A stretch of 64,000 nt of DNA. Origin: Streptomyces bicolor (GTDB lineage: Bacteria > Actinomycetota > Actinomycetes > Streptomycetales > Streptomycetaceae). The notes beneath the pieces were generated by a model, which saw nothing but the letters and a program-made list of their open reading frames with translations, searched no databases and was not told the origin of the DNA. The position numbers and the translations under genes are program-made. The stretch is taken from NCBI RefSeq assembly GCF_000719285.1, contig NZ_JOFS01000005.1, positions 434,001-498,000 on the forward strand. The letters are read 5' to 3'. This document shows, piece after piece, positions 8,452-16,636 of this stretch; within the stretch, counting starts at the first letter, position 1, and every line of letters begins with the position of its first letter.

Positions 8452-9486
8452 TCACACGAGGGCGGGAGTCAGCGCCGCGTCCGCATAGCGCGGCACGCCG
8501 CGGGACCAGTAGTAGCACCCGCGGATCCAGCCGGTCATGCCTTCCACGTAGCCGATTCCGGCAGGGCTCAACTCCGGTTCGATTTCTGCGTAGAGGCGCT
8601 CGAACTCCCGGATCGTGCCGTTGATCTGCCGGATGGCCAGCGTGACGGCCGCCGGAAGGGAGCACCCGTGGGCGCGCTGGTGAGCCAGGGCCAGATTGAT
8701 CATTCCGCCCGCTCGCTGCTCCTTCACCGCGGAGAAGAGGTCGGGTATCCACACGGCCGCGTCGGCCGACAATCGGCTCAGACGTTGCACGACGGGGTGA
8801 TGGAGCTCCTCGGGAGACAGCTCGCACGGTTGCGCCGCTTCGGCCAACGGGTAAAAGGGCTCGACGCCGGCGGTGAGCGAACGTATCGCGGTGCTCAGGC
8901 CCATGCGCGGAGGAAGGGGCTGGGCCTGGGCCACCGCCTCGTAGAGCAGGCCGTGTACGTATTCGCGGCTCTTCCATGCCCAGCGCGCGGCCTGTGCAGG
9001 GGTGCACCGCTCCCGGACCTGCCGGTGGAGGTCGGCCAGCGCCGCCCCCAGGGCAGTGGTGGGCGGGGCGTCGTCGCGCAGGATCGCGATGCTCTCGCAC
9101 AGCATGGGCAGCAGTCGGTCCGGCGACTGCCGGCCGAGCTCCTCCGCCCGGTCGTCGAAGACGAATTGATAGGCGATTTGATTGGCCACGATCTGCAGGA
9201 GGTCCAACTCCGTCGTCGGGCTGTTGTAGGACGCGAGTTCCGCCGGCCGAGTGAAGGCGATCATCGCCGCCACCCCCACGTCGTCGGTCAGCCCGAACGA
9301 GCGTAACCACGCGTCGACGCCCGCCCCCGCTTCGGTTGCGTGGCGATTGCTCTGGAACGCGAAGGGCATATGCAGGTGGGCGTCGATGAGTTCTGACAGA
9401 TTGGAGGCCGGAATTCCGCTCCGCGTGGCGAGCGTGAATTCCTCATGCGTCGTCGACACCGTGGTCACCTGCCCTTCGGGAGTCAT
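8452..9486 (-). CDS. Class I terpene synthase with altered NSE motif (Asn replaced by Pro)
   Basis: 344-residue terpene synthase, family 2 fold, expected to cyclise a prenyl diphosphate (probably farnesyl diphosphate). The aspartate-rich motif is VFDDRAEE (Asp111, Asp112, Glu115/116). The pyrophosphate-sensor Arg is R202 in AIRSLTAGVEP, exactly 46 residues before the NSE position, and the C-terminal RY pair is R333-Y334. The NSE segment reads PDLFSAVKE (248-256): Ser252 and Glu256 are kept, but the first metal ligand is Pro248 instead of Asn. Start choice is uncertain: ATG 9486 is used here; GTG at 9492, 9468 and 9459 are also in frame, and 9459 has the best ribosome binding site (AGGTG 6 bases upstream). 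The gene overlaps the end of the upstream P450 gene, so they form one transcript. Confidence 0.85.
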   Translation of the reverse strand: MTPEGQVTTVSTTHEEFTLATRSGIPASNLSELIDAHLHMPFAFQSNRHATEAGAGVDAWLRSFGLTDDVGVAAMIAFTRPAELASYNSPTTELDLLQIVANQIAYQFVFDDRAEELGRQSPDRLLPMLCESIAILRDDAPPTTALGAALADLHRQVRERCTPAQAARWAWKSREYVHGLLYEAVAQAQPLPPRMGLSTAIRSLTAGVEPFYPLAEAAQPCELSPEELHHPVVQRLSRLSADAAVWIPDLFSAVKEQRAGGMINLALAHQRAHGCSLPAAVTLAIRQINGTIREFERLYAEIEPELSPAGIGYVEGMTGWIRGCYYWSRGVPRYADAALTPALV

Positions 9487-10879
9487 GGACACAGGGCGCT
9501 GTCGGCCGTTGTTCTCGCGGTTCGCAGACCATCACCAACGACCTCGGCCCCAACGTGACCGCGGGACGCAGTCGTTCGACATGTCCGGGCGAGTGACGCA
9601 GGCGCCAGTTCCGGGTGACGAACGCGAGGGCCATGGTGGCCTCCGCCATGGCGAAAGAGTCGCCGATGCATTTACGGCTGCCCGCGGCGAACGGAATCAT
9701 CGCTCCGTTCGGGACGCCGACGGCCTCCCCCGGCAGCCAGCGGTCGGGGAGGAAGCGGTCGGGATCGGGGAACGAGGCCGGGTCATGGTGCAGGAGGTAC
9801 GGGCTGTACAGAACGGTCGCGCCCGGCTCGAGACGGTGGCCGGCCAGATCCGTCTCCTTGGTGGTGACGCGGGTGAAGAGCCAGCCCGGCGGGCGGTGGC
9901 GCAGTGTCTCGGTGAGGACGTACCGGGTGCGGACCAGGCGTGCCAGCTCGTCGCGACCGGGCGGCCGGCCTCCGGCGAGCACGGCGTCGACCTCGGCGTG
10001 CAGCCGGCGCTCCTCCTCCGGATGCCGCGCCAGCAGGTCGAGGGCGGAGGCGAGGCACAGGGCGGTGGTCTCGGCTCCGGCGAACAACAGCGTGATGAGC
10101 TGGTCGTGGACCTCCTGTTCACTGATCGCCGCTCCGTCGGCGTCCTGCGTGGCCGCCAGCAGAGTCCCCAGCAGGTCGTTCCGCTCGCCGCCTCGGGCGT
10201 CCCGACGGCGCTCGGCGATGGCCGCGTCGACGATCGCGTGCAAACGCTCGACAGCACGCCGGTAGCGACGGTTCGCGGGCGTGGGCACACGGAACAGGGC
10301 GTCGACCGGCACCACCGTCCGGACGAAGAGGCCGCGGACGATGGTGGCGAGGCAGCGGCGCATCTCGGCGGCCGTCGCGGTGTCGAGCGAGTCGGAGAAC
10401 AGGACACGGCTGATCACCCGCGTCGTCAGCGCCAGCATGGCCGCGCTGACGTCGACCTGCCGGCCGGACCGCCACCCACGGCACACCGCCTCCACTTCCT
10501 CGCCCATCAGCGCCGTGTGGTCGGCGACGCGGGCCGTACGGAAGTCGGGCTGCAGCAGCCTGCGCTGCCGCCGGTGGGCCTGATGCGGGCAGGTGCCGAC
10601 CCCGTCGCCGAGCAGTGGCCGCAGCCTGTCGTAGAGGGGACCGCCCTTGTCGAAGGTGCGCGCGTCCATGAGCACCTGATGGACCAGTTCCGGATGGCAC
10701 ACCATCCAGGCGCGCTGGGGACCCAGTCGTATCTCGACCAGGTCCCCATGGGCGGGTAACGAATTCAGAAAATCCAGCGGGTGGCGGTACAAGGCGATAC
10801 CGTGGCCGATGAATGGGAATATGCCCGGCGCAGTACCCACCCGCCAAGCGTGTTCTCGTTCAGGCGTGGTGCGGCTCAT
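9443..10879 (-). CDS. Cytochrome P450, terpene-tailoring type (CYP170/CYP183-like)
   Basis: 478-residue soluble P450. The haem-binding loop is FAAGSRKCIGDSF with the proximal Cys near residue 404; the K-helix ExxR is ETLR; the I-helix oxygen-activation segment is LLFAGAETTAL. The N-terminus (PFIGHGIALYRHPLDFLNSLPAHGDLVEIRLGP, here noted as a region, residues 22-54) resembles P450s that work beside sesquiterpene synthases, such as CYP170A1 (albaflavenone) and PtlI (CYP183A1, pentalenene). It is the first gene of the terpene operon and runs about 44 bases into the synthase gene, giving translational coupling. It most likely oxidises the synthase product. No ferredoxin or reductase gene is nearby. 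Confidence 0.92.
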   Translation of the reverse strand: MSRTTPEREHAWRVGTAPGIFPFIGHGIALYRHPLDFLNSLPAHGDLVEIRLGPQRAWMVCHPELVHQVLMDARTFDKGGPLYDRLRPLLGDGVGTCPHQAHRRQRRLLQPDFRTARVADHTALMGEEVEAVCRGWRSGRQVDVSAAMLALTTRVISRVLFSDSLDTATAAEMRRCLATIVRGLFVRTVVPVDALFRVPTPANRRYRRAVERLHAIVDAAIAERRRDARGGERNDLLGTLLAATQDADGAAISEQEVHDQLITLLFAGAETTALCLASALDLLARHPEEERRLHAEVDAVLAGGRPPGRDELARLVRTRYVLTETLRHRPPGWLFTRVTTKETDLAGHRLEPGATVLYSPYLLHHDPASFPDPDRFLPDRWLPGEAVGVPNGAMIPFAAGSRKCIGDSFAMAEATMALAFVTRNWRLRHSPGHVERLRPAVTLGPRSLVMVCEPREQRPTAPCVHDSRRAGDHGVDDA

Positions 10880-11050
10880 CGAAAACCCCCTGCCTCATTC
10901 GACGCCAGCAAATCGATGGGGGCTACATTGACTTGGCCCCTGGGTAATGTCCTGCCCAGTCCGATCCGGTGTTTGTTGTCGCGGATCCTTTCTGCACAGG
11001 GGCGCACTGAAGCACAAAGAAGCAGAAGGGTGCATTCGAGGCGTTCTGGG

Positions 11051-11082
11051 AAGTGGTCCCGCGGGCCACCGCGGGACCACTT
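11051..11082 (-). terminator. Strong hairpin terminator behind the penicillin acylase gene
   Basis: A perfect 14-bp stem, AAGTGGTCCCGCGG paired with CCGCGGGACCACTT, closing a GCCA loop, starts 5 bases past the acylase stop codon. It should separate the acylase from the terpene operon lying downstream on the same strand. The remaining 170 bases to the P450 start (10880-11050) hold the terpene operon promoter; no confident -35/-10 pair was recognised. Confidence 0.75.
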
Positions 11083-11086
11083 GGCA

Positions 11087-13498
11087 TCAATTTCTCTCGC
11101 TCACCCGGAACGCCCTCAGCGCGGGCGAGGACAGGATGTCCTTCTCGCAGAAGCGGGACGTCACCCACTTCTCCCCGGAGAACAGCCGCGTCTGGTCGCC
11201 GTAATGAGACGAGCCGGGATTCGAGGACTGCGAGTACGTCAGCAGCGTACGGGCCACGGGGCACCGGCTGCCGTCCCAGCCCACGGCCTGGATGTAGCTG
11301 GAGCCGGTCGTCACCTCCGTGTAGCCGCCGCCCGCCGGATTCCACACCGGCTCGATCTTGTTCCACACGCCGAGCGACTCGGTACCGCCCGGAACGGGGA
11401 TGCGCTGCCCGTTCCGTACGACGAACTGGTGCTCACCGAGGCGGGAGCCGAGCGCGATGCCCGCGCCCCGGAGTTCGGCGACCGCGTCCGCGAGGGCCGT
11501 GGCGAAGCCGGGGGCCCCGGTGTTGAGGGTGTGCGGGGTGCGCACCGGGTCCGCCGCCGAGAACGGCACCTTCCACCGCTGGGCGGCCGGCACCTTCGCC
11601 GCCAGCTTCCGCCAGAACCGGTCGAAGAGCAGGGCGCCCCGGCCCCCGGTGTCCGCCGTGCGGTCCCAGTCCGCGAGCACCGAGCAGGCCTCGGTGACGT
11701 CAACGGCCTTGCCGTGACTGCCGGTTGCCGTCCCGCCCGGCAGGGCGGCACACGCCCTCGCCACGTCGGCCGCGGCGAGGTCACCCGCGGGCACCCGGTT
11801 CGCGAACTGCTGCCGCTGAAGGTCCCTGATGCTCAGGCCGCCCCGCTCCGCCATCGCGGCCACGTCCTCGATCGCACCACGGGTACGCATCGAGCGCTGC
11901 GTGCCGACGTTGCCGAAGACCCGCTCGTACCCGGTGAGCGGCCGGTCGGCGTTGGCCAGCCACGCGCTGTCGTTGGAGTTCTCCGCGTACGGCGCGTCCT
12001 TCAGCGTCGGCATGCGCGCGGGCCCGAAGATCCCGGACTGGACGGCGTCGGCGTCGCTGCCGAGCGCGCAGTCGCCACGGGAGCCGTCGAGGACCGCCAG
12101 ACCCGCGGCCGGATAGGTGGTCCTGCCCAGGTCCGTGGAGCACCGGCTCGCGAGGTCGTCGGTGATCCGGGGCAGCACCTGCGACTGGGTGTAGAGAGAG
12201 TGCCCCGAGGAGTCCGCGGCGATCGTGTTCACCCACGGGAGCCCCTGGTGCCGGGCCAGGGACGCGAGGACATCCGCCGTGCCGCGCGCCTTGCCGAAGC
12301 CGAGCGAGGTGTCGGCGAAGCGCATGTTGGCGGCGTTGGGGTCGCCCAGCGCGTACGCCGTCGTGGTGGTCCAGGGCAGCGGGAGCTCGCCGTCGGCGGA
12401 GGCGACGACCGGGCCGTAGCGGGTCCACCACTGCGTGCGGGTCACCGGTGCGCCGTCCTTCACCGCGACGGTGACGGTCCGTTCGGTCATCCGGTGCCGC
12501 TCGCCGTCCACCACATACACGGTGGGGTCGGCGGGATCCAGCGTCAGCCGGTGCAGATTGAACGGGACGCCGGTCGACACCGTGTGGCTCCACGCCACAT
12601 GGGCGTTGTAACCGATGGAGATCGTCGGCGAGCCGAGCAGCGAGGCGCCGGCGACGTTCAGCTCGCCGGGAATCGTCTGCTGCGCCTGCCAGAACCGGCG
12701 TCCGCCGTGCCACGGGTAGTGCGGATTGCCCAGCAGCAGACCCCGGCCGTTCGCCGTGGTGTCACCGCGGAAGGCCACCGCGTTGGACCCCATGCCCGCG
12801 TCCGCGGTCCGCTCCCGCACGGCCCGTACCAGGGCCTCGGCGTCCGCACCGGTCGCGGCGGATCCGGTGGGCGGCTGGGCGGACGTGATGTCGTCCACGG
12901 CGCCACCCTGGCCGCCCAGCACGGCGATCGCGTAGAAGCGCGCGGCCACGTCGAGTGCGGTGACCGGCCGGACCCATGCGGCTCCCCGGCACGCGGGGTC
13001 GGTGATCCGGTTCTGCTTCAGCCAGGCGTTGTACCCGGCCGCGAAGCCCGTCATGAGGTCCTTGACCTGACGGCTCGGGCCGCGCGGTGCCGGCTGCGCG
13101 AGGAGCTTCTCCACGGTGCGCGCCTGCCGTACGCCACGGAAGTACAGGTCGCTGCCGAGGTTGCTGGTGGCGGAGGAGAGGGAGAAGTCGGTGGCCGCGT
13201 CCGGACCGAAGACACGTGAACGCTCGCCGCGTACGGTCACGAAACCGTCGGCGAGCGTGCACACCTGGTCGGCGGTCTGCGCCCAACCGGTGCCGAAGCC
13301 AAGGGACTTGTAGTCCTTGGCCACGATGTGCGGAATGCCGTACTCGGTGTAGCGGACGACGGCGGACAGGCCGCCGTGCGAGAGCTGTTCGTGCCGGTCT
13401 CGCGGGTCGTGCCGATCGGCCGCGGCGGCGGGCAGCCCGGACGTGGCGGTGAGCAGGACGACGGCCGCGACGACGAGCCGTCTTAAGCGGGTGCGCAT
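11087..13498 (-). CDS. Secreted penicillin-acylase-family Ntn hydrolase (aculeacin acylase / PvdQ type)
   Basis: 803-residue precursor with a Sec signal (MRTRLRRLVVAAVVLLTATS, cleavage near ADRHD). Family members self-cleave to alpha and beta chains; the new beta-chain N-terminus here would be Ser238 in GMGSNAVAF, followed by LLLGNPHYPW with the conserved His 23 residues on. The Ser-Asn start places it with aculeacin A acylase, cyclic lipopeptide acylase and PvdQ, which remove long acyl chains from lipopeptides, echinocandins or acyl-homoserine lactones, rather than with penicillin G acylase sensu stricto. ATG 13498 has GGGAGG 6 bases upstream. It is monocistronic. The natural substrate cannot be read from sequence; capsaicin- or AHL-acylase activity is possible. 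Confidence 0.9.
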   Translation of the reverse strand: MRTRLRRLVVAAVVLLTATSGLPAAAADRHDPRDRHEQLSHGGLSAVVRYTEYGIPHIVAKDYKSLGFGTGWAQTADQVCTLADGFVTVRGERSRVFGPDAATDFSLSSATSNLGSDLYFRGVRQARTVEKLLAQPAPRGPSRQVKDLMTGFAAGYNAWLKQNRITDPACRGAAWVRPVTALDVAARFYAIAVLGGQGGAVDDITSAQPPTGSAATGADAEALVRAVRERTADAGMGSNAVAFRGDTTANGRGLLLGNPHYPWHGGRRFWQAQQTIPGELNVAGASLLGSPTISIGYNAHVAWSHTVSTGVPFNLHRLTLDPADPTVYVVDGERHRMTERTVTVAVKDGAPVTRTQWWTRYGPVVASADGELPLPWTTTTAYALGDPNAANMRFADTSLGFGKARGTADVLASLARHQGLPWVNTIAADSSGHSLYTQSQVLPRITDDLASRCSTDLGRTTYPAAGLAVLDGSRGDCALGSDADAVQSGIFGPARMPTLKDAPYAENSNDSAWLANADRPLTGYERVFGNVGTQRSMRTRGAIEDVAAMAERGGLSIRDLQRQQFANRVPAGDLAAADVARACAALPGGTATGSHGKAVDVTEACSVLADWDRTADTGGRGALLFDRFWRKLAAKVPAAQRWKVPFSAADPVRTPHTLNTGAPGFATALADAVAELRGAGIALGSRLGEHQFVVRNGQRIPVPGGTESLGVWNKIEPVWNPAGGGYTEVTTGSSYIQAVGWDGSRCPVARTLLTYSQSSNPGSSHYGDQTRLFSGEKWVTSRFCEKDILSSPALRAFRVSERN

Positions 13499-13581
13499 CG
13501 TGCCTCCCAACGTCGTTGAGGGACGGAGCCGTTGAGCGTACCAACGGGTATGTGTCCCCGGCACGGTGTTGCGCGTCGTGC

Positions 13582-13610
13582 TTGACCTGTCCGTGCGGCG
13601 CGCCGAGGAT
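13582..13610 (+). promoter_or_regulatory. Promoter of the acyl-CoA synthetase gene, probably leaderless
   Basis: TTGACC at 13582-13587, a 17-base spacer and GAGGAT at 13605-13610 match Streptomyces housekeeping (HrdB) promoters. The expected transcription start, 6-8 bases past the -10, coincides with or lies 1-2 bases before the ATG at 13619, and no Shine-Dalgarno precedes that ATG. A leaderless mRNA is therefore predicted. Confidence 0.6.
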
Positions 13611-13618
13611 CATGTGTC

Positions 13619-15118
13619 ATGACGCCTGGAAACGGCAGCACGGTTGACGGGGTGCTGCGACGCAGCGCCCGGCGCACCCCCGCGCGCGTCGCGGTCGACT
13701 ACCGCGACCGCTCCTGGACGTACGAGGAACTCGACGAGGCCGTGTCGCGCACGGCGAGCGTCCTGCTCGACCAGGGCCTCGCCCCCGGCGACCGGGTCGG
13801 CGCCTACGGCCACAACTCGGACGCCTATCTGATCGCCTTCCTCGCCTGCGCCCGCGCGGGCCTCGTCCACGTCCCGGTGAACCAGAACCTGACCGGCGAC
13901 GACCTCGGGTATCTCGTCGGCCAGTCCGGCAGTTCACTGGTACTCACCGACCCGGACCTGGCTGCCCGGCTGCCGGACGGCGTCCGTACGCTGCCCCTGC
14001 GCGACGCCGACGACTCGCTGCTGGCGCGTCAGGCGACGGCGCCCGCCCACGACGGCCCGGAGCCGCGCGGCGAGGAACTGGTGCAACTGCTCTACACCTC
14101 GGGTACGACGGCGCTGCCCAAGGGCGCGATGATGACCCACCGCGCCCTGGTGCACGAGTACCTGAGCGCGATCACCGCCCTGGACCTGAGCGCCGGCGAC
14201 CGTCCCGTCCACGCACTGCCGCTGTACCACTCGGCGCAGATGCATGTGTTCCTGCTGCCGTATCTCGCGGTCGGCGCCACGAACACGATCATCGACGCCC
14301 CCGACGGCGACCGGCTCTTCGACCTCATCGAAACCGGCGGCGTGGACAGCCTGTTCGCCCCGCCCACGGTGTGGATCGGCCTCGCGGGCCGCCCCGACTT
14401 CGCGACCCGTGACCTCGACGGACTGCGCAAGGCCTACTACGGCGCCTCGATCATGCCGGTGCCGGTGCTGGAACGGCTACGGGAGCGCTGGCCGAAGCTG
14501 GCCTTCTACAACTGCTTCGGGCAGAGCGAGATCGGCCCGCTGGCCATGGTTTTGGCCCCGGACGAGCACAAGGGCCGGCTGGACTCCTGCGGCCGTACCG
14601 TCCTCTTCGTCGACGCCCGTGTGGTGGACGAGGACGGCGAGGACGTGCCCGACGGCACCCCCGGGGAGATCGTCTACCGCTCCCCGCAATTGTGCGAGGG
14701 CTACTGGGACAAGCCGGAGGAGACCGCCGAGGCCTTCCGGGACGGCTGGTTCCGCTCCGGTGACCTCGCGGTGCGGGACGCGCACGGCTACTTCACGATC
14801 GTCGACAGGGTCAAGGACGTCATCAACTCCGGTGGCGTGCTGATCGCTTCACGCGAGGTCGAGGACGCCCTGTACACACACGAGGGCGTCGCCGAGGCCG
14901 CCGTGATCGCCCTGCCCGACGAGCGGTGGATCGAGGCCGTCACGGCGGTCGTCGTGCCGCGCGGCGAGGTGACCGAGGCCGAGCTGATCGACCACGCGCG
15001 CGAAAAGCTCGCCCACTTCAAGGCGCCGAAGCGGGTGGTGTTCGTGGACGAACTGCCGCGCAACGCCAGCGGCAAGATCCTCAAGCGGGAGCTGCGGGAC
15101 CGTCTTGCCGCCGATTAG
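13619..15118 (+). CDS. AMP-forming long-chain-type acyl-CoA synthetase
   Basis: 499-residue ANL-superfamily ligase. Motifs: LLYTSGTTALPKGAMMTH (residues about 158-175, P-loop; Ala replaces the usual Gly after the second Thr), YNCFGQSEIGPL (about 297-308), SGDLAVRDAHGYF, the hinge VDRVKDVINSGGVLIASREVE and the catalytic Lys in NASGKILKRELRD at the end. It is complete and of usual length. It ends in a 4-base convergent overlap with paaK. Two other acyl-CoA synthetases (3.7 and 29 kb) occur in the window, none adjacent to a matched dehydrogenase, so the substrate remains open. Confidence 0.9.
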   Translation: MTPGNGSTVDGVLRRSARRTPARVAVDYRDRSWTYEELDEAVSRTASVLLDQGLAPGDRVGAYGHNSDAYLIAFLACARAGLVHVPVNQNLTGDDLGYLVGQSGSSLVLTDPDLAARLPDGVRTLPLRDADDSLLARQATAPAHDGPEPRGEELVQLLYTSGTTALPKGAMMTHRALVHEYLSAITALDLSAGDRPVHALPLYHSAQMHVFLLPYLAVGATNTIIDAPDGDRLFDLIETGGVDSLFAPPTVWIGLAGRPDFATRDLDGLRKAYYGASIMPVPVLERLRERWPKLAFYNCFGQSEIGPLAMVLAPDEHKGRLDSCGRTVLFVDARVVDEDGEDVPDGTPGEIVYRSPQLCEGYWDKPEETAEAFRDGWFRSGDLAVRDAHGYFTIVDRVKDVINSGGVLIASREVEDALYTHEGVAEAAVIALPDERWIEAVTAVVVPRGEVTEAELIDHAREKLAHFKAPKRVVFVDELPRNASGKILKRELRDRLAAD

Positions 15119-16425
15119 GGCCTGCGGCCCTGGCTCGGCCGCAGGTCCACGATCCGCCGGATCTTGCCCACGGAACGCTCCAGCGACTCCGGTTCGACGA
15201 TCTCCACGGCGACCGACACTCCGATGCCGTCCTTGACGGCCGCCGTGATGGCCCGCGCGGCGGCGTCCCGGGTCTCGGGCGAAGCGTCGGGGCGAGCCTC
15301 CGCCCGCACGGTGAGGGCGTCGAGCCGGCCCTCCCGGGTGAGCCGCAGCTGGAAGTGGGGTGCGACGCCCGGCGTGCGCAGCACGATCTCCTCGATCTGG
15401 GTGGGGAAGAGGTTCACCCCGCGGAGGATCACCATGTCGTCACTGCGGCCGGTCACCTTCTCCATCCGCCGGAACACCCGCGCCGTGCCCGGCAGCAGCC
15501 GCGTCAGGTCCCGCGTCCGGTACCGGACGACCGGCATCGCCTCCTTGGTGAGCGAGGTGAAGACCAGTTCGCCCTCAGCGCCGTCCGGCAGTACCTCCCC
15601 GCTGATCGGGTCGACGATCTCGGGAAAGAAGTGGTCCTCCCACACATGGAGCCCGTCCTTGGCCTCCACGCACTCCTGCGCGACACCCGGCCCGATCACC
15701 TCGGACAGCCCGTATATGTCGACGGCGTCGATCGCGAACCGCTCCTCGATCTCCCGGCGCATCTGCTCGGTCCAGGGCTCGGCACCGAAGATCCCGACGC
15801 GCAGGGAGGTACCGCGCGGATCGACACCCTGCCGCTCGAACTCGTCGAGGATGGTGAGCATGTACGAAGGCGTCACCATGATGATCTCGGGCTCGAGGTC
15901 CTGGATCAGCTGGACCTGACGTGCCGTCATCCCGCCGGACGCCGGAATGACCGTGCAGCCCAGCCGTTCGGCCCCGTAGTGTGCGCCGAGCCCACCGGTG
16001 AACAGCCCATAGCCGTACGCCACATGGACCTTGTCCCCGGGCCGCCCGCCCGCGGCGCGAATCGACCGGGCCACCATGTCGGACCACAGGGAGAGATCGG
16101 CGTCGGTGTAGCCGACGACGGTGGGGCGCCCGGTGGTGCCGCTGGAGGCGTGGATGCGGCGGATTCTGTCCTGGGGTACGGCGAACATCCCGTACGGGTA
16201 GTTCTCGCGCAGGTCGGCCTTGGTGGTGAACGGGAAACGGGACAGATCGGCGAGCGAACGGCAGTCGTCGGGCCGCACTCCGGCCTTGTCGAACGCGTGC
16301 CGGTAGAACGGCACGTTGTCGTACGCGTGCCGCAGCGACTTACGCAGCCGTTCCAGCTGCAGCGCCCGCAGCGTCTCCGGGTCGAGCCGTTCCCCCGAGT
16401 CCAGCAGCTCCGTCGCATCCGCCAT
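15115..16425 (-). CDS. paaK: Phenylacetate-CoA ligase
   Basis: 436-residue PaaK-type AMP-forming ligase, activating phenylacetate to phenylacetyl-CoA, the entry step of the paa pathway. Recognisable features: N-terminal LERLRKSLRHAYDNVPFYR, the P-loop HASSGTTGRPTVVGYT near residue 92, the dimerisation/active-site segment YGLSEVIGPGVAQEC, VTGRSDDMVILRGVNLFPTQIE near 325 and the terminal catalytic Lys in SVGKIRRIVDLR. Length is normal (430-440). The other paa genes (paaABCDE, paaG and so on) are absent from the window, so this is a solitary copy; relatives also activate hydroxyphenylacetate or other aryl acids. ATG 16425 has GAGGGAG 8 bases upstream. A dyad sits in its promoter at 16462-16477. 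Confidence 0.92.
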   Translation of the reverse strand: MADATELLDSGERLDPETLRALQLERLRKSLRHAYDNVPFYRHAFDKAGVRPDDCRSLADLSRFPFTTKADLRENYPYGMFAVPQDRIRRIHASSGTTGRPTVVGYTDADLSLWSDMVARSIRAAGGRPGDKVHVAYGYGLFTGGLGAHYGAERLGCTVIPASGGMTARQVQLIQDLEPEIIMVTPSYMLTILDEFERQGVDPRGTSLRVGIFGAEPWTEQMRREIEERFAIDAVDIYGLSEVIGPGVAQECVEAKDGLHVWEDHFFPEIVDPISGEVLPDGAEGELVFTSLTKEAMPVVRYRTRDLTRLLPGTARVFRRMEKVTGRSDDMVILRGVNLFPTQIEEIVLRTPGVAPHFQLRLTREGRLDALTVRAEARPDASPETRDAAARAITAAVKDGIGVSVAVEIVEPESLERSVGKIRRIVDLRPSQGRRP

Positions 16426-16461
16426 GGGGAGTTCTCCCTCGCCAACCGCGTCAATCCGGGC

Positions 16462-16477
16462 GACCGATCATTCGGTC
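16462..16477 (-). promoter_or_regulatory. Operator-like inverted repeat upstream of paaK
   Basis: A perfect 6-bp inverted repeat GACCGA-TCAT-TCGGTC lies 36 bases before the paaK start. ACCGA/TCGGT half-sites are the pattern bound by PaaR, the TetR repressor of phenylacetate genes in actinobacteria, as known from the literature. Two more small dyads follow in the same 211-base gap: CTGGAT-N5-ATCCAG (16486-16502) and TGATCGATCA (16507-16516). Confidence 0.5.
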
Positions 16478-16636
16478 CGAGCCTTCTGGATCAGTAATCC
16501 AGGCGGTGATCGATCAGGCAAGAGGGCGGCCCGGGATTTCTGCGAGTGGCACAGCCGCGCAGCGCGATCGAGAGTGGCCTGCCCCGGGCCACAACTCCGT
16601 TGCGGTGAGCGCGCCTGGGCGAGCAGGATGCGCGCC

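Noticed and set aside
11087..13498. Penicillin G acylase
   Set aside because: The beta-chain start (Ser-Asn) and downstream segment fit aculeacin acylase/PvdQ-type enzymes better; beta-lactam use is not implied.
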